Assembly (NCBI GenBank): GCA_026706485.1
Contig: JAPOYR010000010.1
Location: forward strand, 62,001-126,000
Length of the DNA: 64,000 bases
Origin: Chloroflexota bacterium
GTDB taxonomy: Bacteria; Chloroflexota; UBA11872
Direction of reading: 5' to 3'
Shown piece by piece: positions 53,165 through 61,486 of the stretch. The notes beneath the pieces are model-generated. The model worked only from the letters and a program-made list of their open reading frames with translations. It searched no databases and was not told the DNA's origin. How positions within the stretch are numbered: the first letter of the stretch is position 1; each line of letters starts with the position of its first letter. Made by a program: the position numbers and the translations under genes.

Positions 53165-53695
53165 ATGGTCTCGCAGCGACTTTGGAGCCCGTGGCGATTG
53201 GAGTACGTGGCGGCGGCGACCGACGAGACGTCCGATTGCCCGTTTTGCACCGACCACCTGACTGCGGACGGTCTTCCTGAGCTGATCGTCAAAGCCGGGC
53301 GGCTGACGTACGCCACCCTCAACCTGTTTCCCTACAACAACGGGCATCTCATGGTGCTGCCCTACCGTCACGTGGCGGACATCGTGGACCTGACGCCCGA
53401 CGAGGCGGCTGAACTGATGCACCTCTTGACGCAAGGGCGGATGGCGTTGGGCAACGCGCTGGGACCGGATGCCTTCAATGTCGGAATGAACCTCGGCCGC
53501 GCCGCCGGCGCCGGCATCCCCGCCCACCTGCACTTTCACCTCGTGCCGCGCTGGGAAGGCGATACCAGCTTCATGGCCGTGACCGCCGACACCAAGGTGC
53601 TCCCGGAGTCGCTGGACCAAACAAAGCGCCGGCTGATCGAGGCGTGGCCCAGCGACGACGAAATGCCGCCGGCTACGCCGCCGGGAGCAGGCTGA
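53165..53695 (+). CDS. HIT-family nucleotide hydrolase
   Basis: 176 residues from ATG 53165 (MVSQRLWSPWRLEYV). A frame extending to 52556 runs through the aminotransferase gene in antisense and is not coding. It has CPFC near the N-terminus (zinc-like pair), FPYNNGHLMVLPYRHV and the catalytic histidine triad H121-x-H123-x-H125 in AHLHFHLVPRW. The length and start match the Ap4A hydrolase/phosphorylase type, which breaks dinucleoside polyphosphates or adenylyl conjugates. It overlaps the end of lepB by 23 bases on the opposite strand. Confidence 0.92.
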   Translation: MVSQRLWSPWRLEYVAAATDETSDCPFCTDHLTADGLPELIVKAGRLTYATLNLFPYNNGHLMVLPYRHVADIVDLTPDEAAELMHLLTQGRMALGNALGPDAFNVGMNLGRAAGAGIPAHLHFHLVPRWEGDTSFMAVTADTKVLPESLDQTKRRLIEAWPSDDEMPPATPPGAG

Positions 53696-54263
53696 TGCGT
53701 TCCGGCGCCGGTTCGAAACCGGGGGAGGCGCCTTGCAGCACGCCAAAGCTGCCCACCGGCCAATACACCAGCCAGACCTTCCCTACGATCGCCGCCTCCG
53801 GCACGATGCGGAAGCGCCGCGAATCGATGCTTTGCCCTCGATTGTCGCCGAGCACGAAGTACCCCTGCTCGGGAACGACCAGGCTGCGGTCTCTCCCGGG
53901 TGCGGTTACTCCCGGAAAGTACGCGTCTTCATCCAGGCGACGCCCGTCCACATAAACACCGCCGTCGTGGAATTCGATCGTCTCATTTGGCAGCCCGACA
54001 ATTCGCTTCACCAGGTCTTCCTCGGGATTGGCCGGCGATCGAAACACCACCACGTCGCCACGATCGGGCTTCGCGGCGACGTATGCCAGCTTGTTCACCA
54101 GGAGGAATTCCCCGTTTTCGAGAACGGGCACCATGCTGCCGCCGTCCACGCGAAAGTTCTGCACCACCATCCGCGTGCCGAAGAAGATCAGCAATGCCAG
54201 GAGCACGGTTTCCGTGATCTCGAGCAAGACATTGCTATTGCGCCGCAGCACCGCCGGAGCCAT
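53673..54263 (-). CDS. lepB: signal peptidase I
   Basis: 196 residues from ATG 54263 (MAPAVLRRNSNVLLE). Upstream in-frame residues to 54497 overlap the divergent rluD gene and are rejected. One membrane helix (about 12-34), then the catalytic Ser43 in GGSMVPVLENGE and Lys86 in LVKRIVGLP, and the box E motif GDNRGQSIDSR. It cuts signal peptides of Sec and Tat exported proteins on the outer face of the membrane. Convergent with the HIT gene, divergent from rluD across 94 bases. Confidence 0.93.
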   Translation of the reverse strand: MAPAVLRRNSNVLLEITETVLLALLIFFGTRMVVQNFRVDGGSMVPVLENGEFLLVNKLAYVAAKPDRGDVVVFRSPANPEEDLVKRIVGLPNETIEFHDGGVYVDGRRLDEDAYFPGVTAPGRDRSLVVPEQGYFVLGDNRGQSIDSRRFRIVPEAAIVGKVWLVYWPVGSFGVLQGASPGFEPAPERISLLPAA

Positions 54264-54357
54264 TCCCCATGAGACGGGCGGCCCGAACCGGGCGCGCCCG
54301 GCACGAGTATAGGCAGCGGCCACGCGCGGGCGCGGACGTGACGGCCAGGCCGCGACC

Positions 54358-55293
54358 GTGAGCGCGGCCGAGCAGAGCCTCGTCGTTCCCGATTCCGCTG
54401 CCGGACGCCGGCTGGACCGCTTTGTGGCCGATGCCGCCCCAGCGTTGAGCCGCACGCGCGCGGCCCGGCTGATCCAGGCCCAGCGTGTCCTGGTCAACGA
54501 CGAGCCCCGAGACCCCGACTATCGCGTGTCTGCCGGCGACCACATCGTGGTTGAAGTCGACGAGATCCGCAGCTCCCTGGCACCCGATTTCCGCCCGCTG
54601 CGCGTGCTGCTCGAAACGCCCGATCTCGTCGTCGTTGACAAGCCGCCGGGGGTGGTCATGCACCCGGGAGCCGCCGATGAGCCGGCGACACTTGCCCATC
54701 AGCTGGTCGCCCACTATCCCGAGGCGGCCGCCATCGGCAATCCGCGCCGACCGGGCATCGTGCACCGCCTGGATCGCGACACCTCGGGCGTCGTCCTCAT
54801 CGCGCGGACGGCGGCGGCCTACCATTCGCTCCAGCACGCGTTCGAGCGCCGCGAAGTCCGCAAGCGTTACCTGGCCGGGGTGCACGGCCGCCCTACGGTC
54901 GCAACCGCCGAAATCGATGCTCCCGTCGGCCGTCACCCGACCCGCCGCACCCACATGGCCGTCACCCGGTCAGGCCGCCCGGCCCAGACTGCCTACACGG
55001 TGCGTGCGACGAGCGCGAGCGCCGCACTGCTCGACGTGCGCCCGCGTACGGGTCGGACGCATCAGATTCGCGTGCACCTGGCGTCCATCGGCCACCCGGT
55101 GCTGGGAGATGCGCGCTACGGGCCGCAGCCGCCGGTGGCCACCCGCCAACTGCTGCACGCCTGGATGCTCGAGTTCACGGATCCGGCCGGTGATCGCTGG
55201 CGGGTGGCGGCCGCGCCCCCCGCCGACATGCGGCGCGAGCTGCGGGAAGTCGAGCTCGATCCGCCGGCCACGCCGCCCACCCGCAAGCTATGA
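54358..55293 (+). CDS. rluD: RluA/RluD-family 23S rRNA pseudouridine synthase
   Basis: 311 residues from a GTG start. An N-terminal S4 RNA-binding domain (about 16-65, AGRRLDRFVADAAP, RLIQAQRVLVND) is followed by the catalytic domain with VVDKPPGVVMHPG and the nucleophile Asp139 in HRLDRDTSGVVLIAR. RTGRTHQIRVHLASIGHPVLGDARYG is the family C-terminal motif. It isomerises uridines in 23S rRNA, probably in the helix 69 region as for RluD. In many bacteria it follows lspA; here it follows a divergent lepB instead. Confidence 0.9.
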   Translation: MSAAEQSLVVPDSAAGRRLDRFVADAAPALSRTRAARLIQAQRVLVNDEPRDPDYRVSAGDHIVVEVDEIRSSLAPDFRPLRVLLETPDLVVVDKPPGVVMHPGAADEPATLAHQLVAHYPEAAAIGNPRRPGIVHRLDRDTSGVVLIARTAAAYHSLQHAFERREVRKRYLAGVHGRPTVATAEIDAPVGRHPTRRTHMAVTRSGRPAQTAYTVRATSASAALLDVRPRTGRTHQIRVHLASIGHPVLGDARYGPQPPVATRQLLHAWMLEFTDPAGDRWRVAAAPPADMRRELREVELDPPATPPTRKL

Positions 55294-55314
55294 CTGCGGG
55301 CTAGACGACTCCGA

Positions 55315-56148
55315 CTAAGTGCTCACCGCCGGTTCGGCGCCGGCCTGGCCGTCGGCCTCCTCCGGTTCATCCTCCGGCGCCGCCACGCGGGCCAGCACCA
55401 CGCCGATCTCATAGAGCGCGTAGACCGGCACCGCCACCGATAGCTGGGTGAAGGGGTCCGGGGTGGGCGTGATGACGGCAGCCAGGATCACAATCGCGAC
55501 GATGGCGTAGCGGCGGTATTTCCCCAGGGTGCTGGCCTTCACGACGCCGATCTTTGCCAGTGCAAAGATGAAGAACGGCGTCTCGAAGGCAATGCCAACC
55601 GCCAGCAGAATGCGCAAGACGAACGTGACCCAGGTCGCGACTGTGAACTCCGTGGCAATCGATCTCGGCGCGAATCCCGCCAGAAACCCAACCGTGAAAC
55701 GCAAGACCACGAACCACGCGAACGCCGCCCCGATGAGAAACGCGACCGCGATCGCCGGAATGCTCAAGTACAGCCAGCGCTTTTCGTGCTCATAGAGACC
55801 CGGCGCCACGTACGCCAGCACCTGATACAGCACGATCGGACTGGCGATGCCCAACCCGACGATGATTGAAATCATGAAGAACGTGAACAGGGTTTCCGTG
55901 GGGGAAATCTGCTGCAAGATGGCGCCGCGCGGCAGCGGATACTGCACGACCTCGAACACGAAGTCCTTGAACGGCCAGACGATCAGGCTGGCCACAATGA
56001 CGGCCAGCACGGCAATGGTGAGTCGGGTGCGCAGCTCCTGGAGGTGCTCGCGCAGCGTCATCACGCCGCCGAGTTCCGCCTGCGAGTCCTGCGACTCTTC
56101 CTCGGGCTCCTGCGGGGGTTGGGCAGGTCGGTCCGCGTCCATAGCCAA
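55315..56148 (-). CDS. tatC: Sec-independent protein translocase subunit TatC
   Basis: 277 residues. Acidic N-terminal tail (about 1-30), then MTLREHLQELRTRL, six membrane helices and a Pro/Glu-rich C-terminus. The region FYVFxxP of other TatC proteins appears as YEHEKRWLYLSIP. TatC recognises the twin-arginine signal and builds the translocon with TatA. No tatA gene is in the window. The DUF3048 lipoprotein at 9310 has a twin-arginine-like signal and could be a client. Last gene of the recG-to-tatC unit, 9 bases after nusB. Confidence 0.93.
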   Translation of the reverse strand: MAMDADRPAQPPQEPEEESQDSQAELGGVMTLREHLQELRTRLTIAVLAVIVASLIVWPFKDFVFEVVQYPLPRGAILQQISPTETLFTFFMISIIVGLGIASPIVLYQVLAYVAPGLYEHEKRWLYLSIPAIAVAFLIGAAFAWFVVLRFTVGFLAGFAPRSIATEFTVATWVTFVLRILLAVGIAFETPFFIFALAKIGVVKASTLGKYRRYAIVAIVILAAVITPTPDPFTQLSVAVPVYALYEIGVVLARVAAPEDEPEEADGQAGAEPAVST

Positions 56149-56157
56149 GCCTACCGC

Positions 56158-56589
56158 CTACGACGCCGGCGAGTCCGCCTGTCGCCTCACGTGAGTCCCC
56201 AGCGCGCCGTTGACGAGACGCCGCCCGCCCTCCGTGCAGTATTGCTTCGCAAGCTCCACCGCCTCGTTGATCGCCACCGCCGGCGGCACGCGACCGGAGT
56301 CGATCTCGGCGATGCCGATTCGCAGAATAGCCACCTCGAGTTGGGCCATCTGGGCGATGGGCCATGCGGGGGCCAACTCGCTGATTGTCGCATCCAGGTC
56401 ACCCAAACGCGCCGCGACCTCCTGGACAAGAGTCTCAGCGTAGGCCCGCGCGTCAGCCGCCAGGCCCAGTTCATGTTTCCGCGACGCGAAGAGATCCAGC
56501 GGATCGCCGCCGCGCATCGACGCTTCGAACAGCAGGCGCATGGCGGCTTCGCGGGCGGCGCGTCGGTCGCGGCGCGGGCGTGCAGCCAC
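56158..56589 (-). CDS. nusB: transcription antitermination factor NusB
   Basis: 143 residues, all helical. AAREAAMRLLFEASMRGGDP at the start matches the family's RRxARExALQxLYQ element. WPIAQMAQLEVAILRIGIAEI and PPAVAINEAVELAKQYCTEGGRRLVNGALG are the C-terminal signature. It binds boxA RNA with S10 for rRNA antitermination. Between accC (2 bases) and tatC (9 bases) in the same unit. Confidence 0.93.
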   Translation of the reverse strand: MAARPRRDRRAAREAAMRLLFEASMRGGDPLDLFASRKHELGLAADARAYAETLVQEVAARLGDLDATISELAPAWPIAQMAQLEVAILRIGIAEIDSGRVPPAVAINEAVELAKQYCTEGGRRLVNGALGTHVRRQADSPAS

Positions 56590-56591
56590 CG

Positions 56592-57950
56592 TTAGGCCGT
56601 TACGCCGTCCACCCGGTCGTGCAGGGCTTCGACATATCCCACGTCGTAGGTACCTTCGGCGAACTGCGCGTCATTCAGCACGGCCTGGTGAAAGGCCAGG
56701 TTGGTCGCCGGGCCCTCGATCATCGTCTCGGCCAGGGCGCGACGCGACCGATCGACGGCCTCCGCACGCGACTCGCCCCACACGATGAGCTTTGCCAGCA
56801 GCGAATCGTAGAACGGCGGCACCTCATAGCCGGCGTACACGTGCGTGTCCACGCGCACCCCGTAGCCACCGGGAAAGTGCAGCCGCGCGATCCGCCCGGA
56901 ATCCGGGCGGAAGTCGCGCGTCGGATCTTCGGCCGTCAATCGAAACTCGATCGCATGGCCGTTGCGGCCCACGTCCGCCTGGGAAACGCCGAGCGACTCG
57001 CCGCCGGCGATACCGAGCTGCGCGGCAACCACATCCAGACCGGTGATCGCTTCGGTGATGGGGTGTTCCACCTGAATGCGCGCGTTGGCTTCCATGAAGA
57101 AGAAGTCGCCGCTCGCGTCGACCAGGAATTCGACGGTGCCCGCGCTGTGGTAGTTGAGCGCCTGCATCAGCCGCACCGCGGCCTGTGTGATGTCATCGCT
57201 CAGACCGTGCGGCAGATTGGGCGCCGGGGCCTCCTCGATGAGCTTCTGATAGCGGCGTTGAATCGAGCACTCGCGATGCCACGCGTGCAGCACGGTTTGC
57301 CCGTCGCCGATCACCTGCACCTCGACGTGACGGGGCGACTCGATCAGTTTTTCGACGTAGAGGTCGCCGCTGCCGAATGAGGCGCGCGCTTCGGCCTGCG
57401 CCAGCGAGAAAAGCCCGGTCAACTCATCGGGATCGGCAACCGGTCGGATGCCGCGGCCCCCGCCGCCGGCCGCCGCCTTGAGCACCACCGGGAACCCAAT
57501 CTCCCGCGCGACTTCACGCGCATGGGTGGCGTCGCGCACCGGCTCCTCGGACCCGGGAACGACCGGCAGGCCTGCCGCCACCGCCGCCGCACGGGCCTGA
57601 ACCTTGTCGCCCAACGCCCGAATGGTGTCGGGGGCCGGTCCCACGAACGTCAGGTTGTAGCGGGCGCACACCTCGGCGAAGTAGGCATTTTCGGCCAGGA
57701 ACCCGGCGCCGGGGTGCACCGCGTCGGCACCGGTGTTGAGCGCGGCGCCGATGATGTTAGGGACATTCAGATAGCTCGCGCTCGAGGCCGCGGGACCGAT
57801 GCACACCGACTCGTCCGCAATTCGCACCGGAAGACTGTCCGCATCGGCCTCCGAGTAGATGGCCACGGTTCCAATCCCGAGGTCATGACACGCCCGAATG
57901 ACTCGCACCGCCATTTCGCCGCGGTTGGCCACCAGTACTTTTTCAAGCAC
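56592..57950 (-). CDS. accC: biotin carboxylase subunit of acetyl-CoA carboxylase
   Basis: 452 residues. ATP-grasp enzyme that carboxylates biotin on AccB. It has KVLVANRGEMAVRVIRAC, the glycine-rich ATP loop AAAGGGGRGI, HRECSIQRRYQKLIEEAPAP and MEANARIQVEHPITEAITG. Two changes from common sequences are visible: HPGAGFLAENA instead of HPGYGFLSEN, and ANAR instead of MNTR before IQVEHP. The acidic and basic residues that hold ATP and bicarbonate appear kept. Between fabG (6 bases) and nusB (2 bases). accB is at 48945 and no accA or accD is in the window. Confidence 0.93.
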   Translation of the reverse strand: MLEKVLVANRGEMAVRVIRACHDLGIGTVAIYSEADADSLPVRIADESVCIGPAASSASYLNVPNIIGAALNTGADAVHPGAGFLAENAYFAEVCARYNLTFVGPAPDTIRALGDKVQARAAAVAAGLPVVPGSEEPVRDATHAREVAREIGFPVVLKAAAGGGGRGIRPVADPDELTGLFSLAQAEARASFGSGDLYVEKLIESPRHVEVQVIGDGQTVLHAWHRECSIQRRYQKLIEEAPAPNLPHGLSDDITQAAVRLMQALNYHSAGTVEFLVDASGDFFFMEANARIQVEHPITEAITGLDVVAAQLGIAGGESLGVSQADVGRNGHAIEFRLTAEDPTRDFRPDSGRIARLHFPGGYGVRVDTHVYAGYEVPPFYDSLLAKLIVWGESRAEAVDRSRRALAETMIEGPATNLAFHQAVLNDAQFAEGTYDVGYVEALHDRVDGVTA

Positions 57951-57956
57951 TCGGCG

Positions 57957-58721
57957 TCATCCCATGTGGAGGCCGCCGTCGATCGTCATGACCTGCCCGG
58001 TGATATAGGAAGCGTCGCTGGATGCGAGAAACGCCACCGCGCCGGCAACGTCGTCAGGCGTGGCGAAGCGCCCCAACGGGATGCGGTCGATGATCCACTT
58101 GCGAAGCTCTCCCTCCAGATCATCGGTCAGCGGGGAGATGACGAATCCCGGCGCGACGGCATTCACCGTGATCCCACGAGCGGCCACCTCGCGCGCCAGC
58201 GCAAGAGTGAATCCGACCAGCCCGGCCTTAGCGGCGGCGTAGTTCGTTTGACCGGCGTTGCCTCCGGTTCCGGCCACCGAGGAGATGTTGATAATTCGCC
58301 CGTCGCGCTGCCGCAGCATGCCCCGCACCGCCCGCCGGGAGCAGGCGAAGGCCGAACGCAGATTCGTACGAATCACGTCGTCCCAGTCCTCGTCCCGCAT
58401 CCGCATCAGCAGCGAGTCTCGAATGATGCCGGCGTTATTGATCAGCACGTCCAGGCCGCCGAGGACTCGGATTGCCTCGTCCACGACGTGGTTGGCGCCC
58501 TCGGTGGTCGACAGCTCACCTCCAACGACCACGGCCGATCCGCCCGCATCCTGGATTGACGCGGCGAGCTCTCGCGCCTTGGCCTCGTTTCGGTTGTAGT
58601 GCAGCACCAGACGCGCACCCTCGGCACCCAGGCGACGCGCGTACGCCTCGCCCAGCGCGCCCGAGGCCCCCGTGATCAACGTCCGCCGATCGGTCAGGCG
58701 GCCAGCTATGGGGTCAGACAT
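57957..58721 (-). CDS. fabG: 3-oxoacyl-ACP reductase
   Basis: 254 residues from ATG 58721, overlapping fabD by 8 bases. A longer start at 58760 lies inside fabD. NADPH-binding TLITGASGALGEAYA, the NNAG strand, and the catalytic Ser148, Tyr161 and Lys165 (SSVAGTG, NYAAAKAG) are complete. The VAPGFVISPLT and SYITGQVMTIDGG ends are typical of FabG, which reduces 3-oxoacyl-ACP in elongation. Confidence 0.93.
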   Translation of the reverse strand: MSDPIAGRLTDRRTLITGASGALGEAYARRLGAEGARLVLHYNRNEAKARELAASIQDAGGSAVVVGGELSTTEGANHVVDEAIRVLGGLDVLINNAGIIRDSLLMRMRDEDWDDVIRTNLRSAFACSRRAVRGMLRQRDGRIINISSVAGTGGNAGQTNYAAAKAGLVGFTLALAREVAARGITVNAVAPGFVISPLTDDLEGELRKWIIDRIPLGRFATPDDVAGAVAFLASSDASYITGQVMTIDGGLHMG

Positions 58722-59706
58722 TGCGCAGTTCCTTCGCCGCGGCGTCGGCCGAATCAGCATCGTAGACGTTGAGCAGGGAAACGTCTTGCCTTGCGCGGCG
58801 CAGCATGCTCGTCAGCAGGCCCTTGTGCCCGAATTCCACGATGTGGGTCACACCCAACGCACCGAGTGTGCCCACCCCGCGCCACCACTGCAACGGGGCC
58901 GCCACGTGCTCGGCGAGTTCCACGCGCAACTCGGCGGCCGTGTGCAGCGGCTGGCCGTCCATGTTGGCGATGACCGGAATCCGGGGATCCGTGAGCGGCG
59001 CGGCCAGCAGGCGCTCGCGCATCACATCGCGCGCCGGCAGCATGGCAGCCGTGTGAAACGCCCCGGAGACGTCCAGCGGCACCACTCGCCGCGCACCGGC
59101 CGCCTTGGCCGCCTCGGGAAGCTCGTCCAGCGACGCCAGATCTCCGCCAACCACCACCTGGCCCGGCGTGTTGATGTTGGCAACGGAGAGATAGCTCCCC
59201 GGCACACGCGCGCGAATCTCGGCCACGACGGTTTCCGTCTGATCCGGATCCAGACCCAGAACAGCGCTCATGCGTCCCGGCCGGTGCGCCGCGGCCTGCT
59301 GCATTGCCTCTCCGCGCGCGGCAACCATGGCCATCGCGGTGCGAGTGTCGAGCGACCGGGCGACGGCAACGGCGGCCCACAAGCCCACGCTGTGCCCGGC
59401 CAAGGCGCGCACGGGCAGCGTATGGCCGTCGCTGCGCGCGTCCTGGCCCAGAGCTTCGGTGAACGTGGCAAACGCCGCGAGGGCCACGGCCACGACGGCC
59501 GGCTGCTGGACGCGGGTAGGGTGTAATGCCTCATCGGGACCGTGGAAGCAAAGCGCGGCCAGATCATCGCCAAAGGCCGAGTTTGCGGCGGCAAATACCT
59601 CGCGCGCGGCGCCGGATCGGGCAAAGAGGTCCCCGCCCATCCCGGCCGCTTGGGCGCCCTGGCCCGGAAAGACGAAGGCAATCCCTGGCTTGCCGGCGGT
59701 CGTCAC
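58714..59706 (-). CDS. fabD: malonyl CoA-ACP transacylase
   Basis: 330 residues. FVFPGQGAQAAGMGGDL at the N-terminus, catalytic Ser106 in ALAGHSVGLWAA, and the second His in VVPLDVSGAFHTAAMLPA near 205-220. It moves malonate from CoA to ACP, supplying FabH and FabF. It directly follows rpmF (15-base gap), with plsX and fabH missing from the usual rpmF-plsX-fabH-fabD order. Confidence 0.93.
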   Translation of the reverse strand: MTTAGKPGIAFVFPGQGAQAAGMGGDLFARSGAAREVFAAANSAFGDDLAALCFHGPDEALHPTRVQQPAVVAVALAAFATFTEALGQDARSDGHTLPVRALAGHSVGLWAAVAVARSLDTRTAMAMVAARGEAMQQAAAHRPGRMSAVLGLDPDQTETVVAEIRARVPGSYLSVANINTPGQVVVGGDLASLDELPEAAKAAGARRVVPLDVSGAFHTAAMLPARDVMRERLLAAPLTDPRIPVIANMDGQPLHTAAELRVELAEHVAAPLQWWRGVGTLGALGVTHIVEFGHKGLLTSMLRRARQDVSLLNVYDADSADAAAKELRNV

Positions 59707-59721
59707 CGCCGCCCGCGCCCG

Positions 59722-59922
59722 CTACCGATACTTGGCAGCCTGCTCGCTCGGCTCAACGACCACGGTGCCGCGCAGATTGCCGCACACCCCGCAGACGTGA
59801 TGGCTTCGCATCAGCGCGTGACAGGTTGGGCAACGCACCAGGGTCGGGCTGGCAACGCGGATTTGATTGCGGCGACGGCGGCGGCGCGAACGCGTCAGCC
59901 GTCGTTTAGGTTGAGCTCCCAT
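59722..59922 (-). CDS. rpmF: 50S ribosomal protein L32
   Basis: 66 residues, very basic N-terminus (RRLTRSRRRRRR) and the zinc-binding cysteines C31-x2-C34 and C44-x2-C47 in RCPTCHAL and CGVCG. It is the zinc-binding form of L32. Nine bases after the DUF177 gene, a linkage found in many bacteria. Confidence 0.95.
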   Translation of the reverse strand: MGAQPKRRLTRSRRRRRRNQIRVASPTLVRCPTCHALMRSHHVCGVCGNLRGTVVVEPSEQAAKYR

Positions 59923-59931
59923 AGGCTCCCA

Positions 59932-60453
59932 TTATCCCTTAGTTCCCGGCATATCAGGAAACATTGTGGCGCGAAGCTCGGCCAACCGGCTCCAGCGCGG
60001 ATCGATCGCCGCCTCGGCGGGCTCTTCGGAGCGTTCCAAGCCGGGACACTCCGGCCGGCAAACCGGCATCAGCGGCAGCGCGGCAATCAGGCCCTCGGCC
60101 AGGAACGGCGTGAGATCGAGGTTGTGTTGATCGTCGAGCGGCCATACGGCCTCGAGACCCGATTCCTCGGTCGCAGCCCCGTCCGAGTCGATCAAGAACT
60201 CGCCGTCAGCCTCGAAGCGCAAGGTCTGCCGGGCGGGCTCCAGGCAGCGCGCGCACGGTTGCTCGACCGACGCCTCGAATTCGCCGGATGCGTGGATCGC
60301 GCCACTCAGGCGCACCAGACGCACCCGGCCCGCCACCGAGGTCGCCAATTCGGTGACGCTGAGCGCCTCGGGCGGCGCCAGGACGTCGTACGACCGGCTG
60401 GTCCCGGGCGGCTCGCGCACGAATGCCGCGACGTTGAACACGAAGTCGTTCAC
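59932..60453 (-). CDS. DUF177 (YceD-like) protein
   Basis: About 173 residues from GTG 60453 (VNDFVFNVAAFVREPPGTSR), which falls where family members start. A longer frame to 60519 overlaps the upstream gene by 44 bases and is not preferred, although no strong Shine-Dalgarno precedes either start. The Cys pair in PCARCLEP is the family mark, with a second pair-like CRPEC near the C-terminus. YceD-like proteins are tied to 23S rRNA metabolism and are usually next to rpmF, as here. Confidence 0.75.
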   Translation of the reverse strand: MNDFVFNVAAFVREPPGTSRSYDVLAPPEALSVTELATSVAGRVRLVRLSGAIHASGEFEASVEQPCARCLEPARQTLRFEADGEFLIDSDGAATEESGLEAVWPLDDQHNLDLTPFLAEGLIAALPLMPVCRPECPGLERSEEPAEAAIDPRWSRLAELRATMFPDMPGTKG

Positions 60454-60475
60454 GATGACCAGAGGGGTGAGCGGC

Positions 60476-60958
60476 CTAGACGGTCTCTTCGTCGCCGAGT
60501 TCGGTGATACCGGCGGCATCCTCGTCGAGCGCCGAAATTCCGCGGCGAATGCTCGCCAGGTGCGAAATCAGGCGGTGCTCGATATCGCGCAGCATGTTGA
60601 GCGCGTAGACGTCCATTTCCTCCCGCGACGCCTCGGTTCGCTCTTCCGCCGCCTCGATGATCTGCTCCGCCCGCGCTTCGGCCTGGCGGACGATCTCCTC
60701 GTCGCGCAGCATTTGATCGGCCTGCTCACGCGCTTGCTGGATGATCTGCTCGGCCTCCATCTGCGCCGATTGCGGAATCTGCTCGCGTTCCCGCAGCACC
60801 CGCCGCGCCTCCCGGACTTCTTCCGGAATGCGAATGCGCATTTCGTCGACAATCTCCAGCAGCGCGCGCTCGTCCATCACGATGCGACGCATCATCGGCA
60901 CGCGCTGGGCAGCAGTCACCAGGGCCTCGAGACGTTCGATCAGGTTGATGAGATCGAT
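60476..60958 (-). CDS. SepIVA/DivIVA-like coiled-coil protein (start codon ATC)
   Basis: 160 residues when read from ATC 60958. The first GTG, at 60919, cuts off DLINLIERLEALV, which matches the normal start of this family. AGGAGG at 60968-60973 lies 9 bases before the ATC and would be far (48 bases) from the GTG. The body is a continuous coiled coil (about 35-125) rich in Glu, Arg, Gln and Ala, including QMEAEQIIQQAREQADQML. The order coaD - this gene - DUF177 recalls the SepIVA neighbourhood of mycobacteria, where it acts in septation and elongation. A cell-division or envelope scaffold role is inferred. Confidence 0.8.
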   Translation of the reverse strand: MDLINLIERLEALVTAAQRVPMMRRIVMDERALLEIVDEMRIRIPEEVREARRVLREREQIPQSAQMEAEQIIQQAREQADQMLRDEEIVRQAEARAEQIIEAAEERTEASREEMDVYALNMLRDIEHRLISHLASIRRGISALDEDAAGITELGDEETV

Positions 60959-60973
60959 GGCTAGCTACCTCCT
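60956..60973 (-). promoter_or_regulatory. Shine-Dalgarno AGGAGG and ATC start codon of the SepIVA-like gene
   Basis: AGGAGG occupies 60973-60968 (minus strand), inside the end of coaD, followed by 9 bases and then ATC at 60958-60956. The first standard codon in frame is GTG 60919, 13 codons later. Confidence 0.65.
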
Positions 60974-61456
60974 CGGCGACGCATCGCCGTATTTCGCGGC
61001 CACGGCCGTGGCAACGTTTGCCGGCACAAACGGCGCCACGCTTCGGCCCAGGGCACCGATCTCCCGCACCAACGACGAACTGACGTAGGCATGCTCGGGC
61101 GCTGAGAGGAAGAACACCGTATCCAACTCCGGCGCCAGACGGCGATTCATCGCCGACAGCGCAAATTCATACTCAAAGTCCGAGACCGCTCGCAGCCCGC
61201 GCACCAATACGCTCGCTCCAATGTCCCGCGCAAAGTCTACCGTGAGTCCCCGATAGTCGCGCACCGAGACGTTGGGCAAGTGTGCGGTTGCCTCCCGCAC
61301 CAGCGTGACCCGTTCCTCGGTGGAAAACAGCGTGCGCGATTCCGGCTGTTCGTAAACCCCGGCCACGACTTCGGCATGACATGCCGCGCTGCGCGCGATG
61401 ATGTCTAAGTGTCCGTTGGTCGCTGGGTCGAATGTGGCAGCAAAAAGCGCCCGCAT
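60965..61456 (-). CDS. coaD: phosphopantetheine adenylyltransferase
   Basis: 163 residues. FAATFDPATNGHLDII holds the TxGH-like nucleotidyl-transfer motif with His16, RGLRAVSDFEYEFALSAMNRRL is the family core, and HAYVSSSLVREIG the second one (ISSTxxR type). It adds AMP to 4'-phosphopantetheine, the step before CoA, and so supplies the ACP prosthetic group made by other enzymes of this unit's pathway. 30 bases after rsmD and 6 before the ATC of the next gene. Confidence 0.95.
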   Translation of the reverse strand: MRALFAATFDPATNGHLDIIARSAACHAEVVAGVYEQPESRTLFSTEERVTLVREATAHLPNVSVRDYRGLTVDFARDIGASVLVRGLRAVSDFEYEFALSAMNRRLAPELDTVFFLSAPEHAYVSSSLVREIGALGRSVAPFVPANVATAVAAKYGDASPRR

Positions 61457-61486
61457 ATGGCAAAGCCGCTGGGGATGCGAGCGCGA

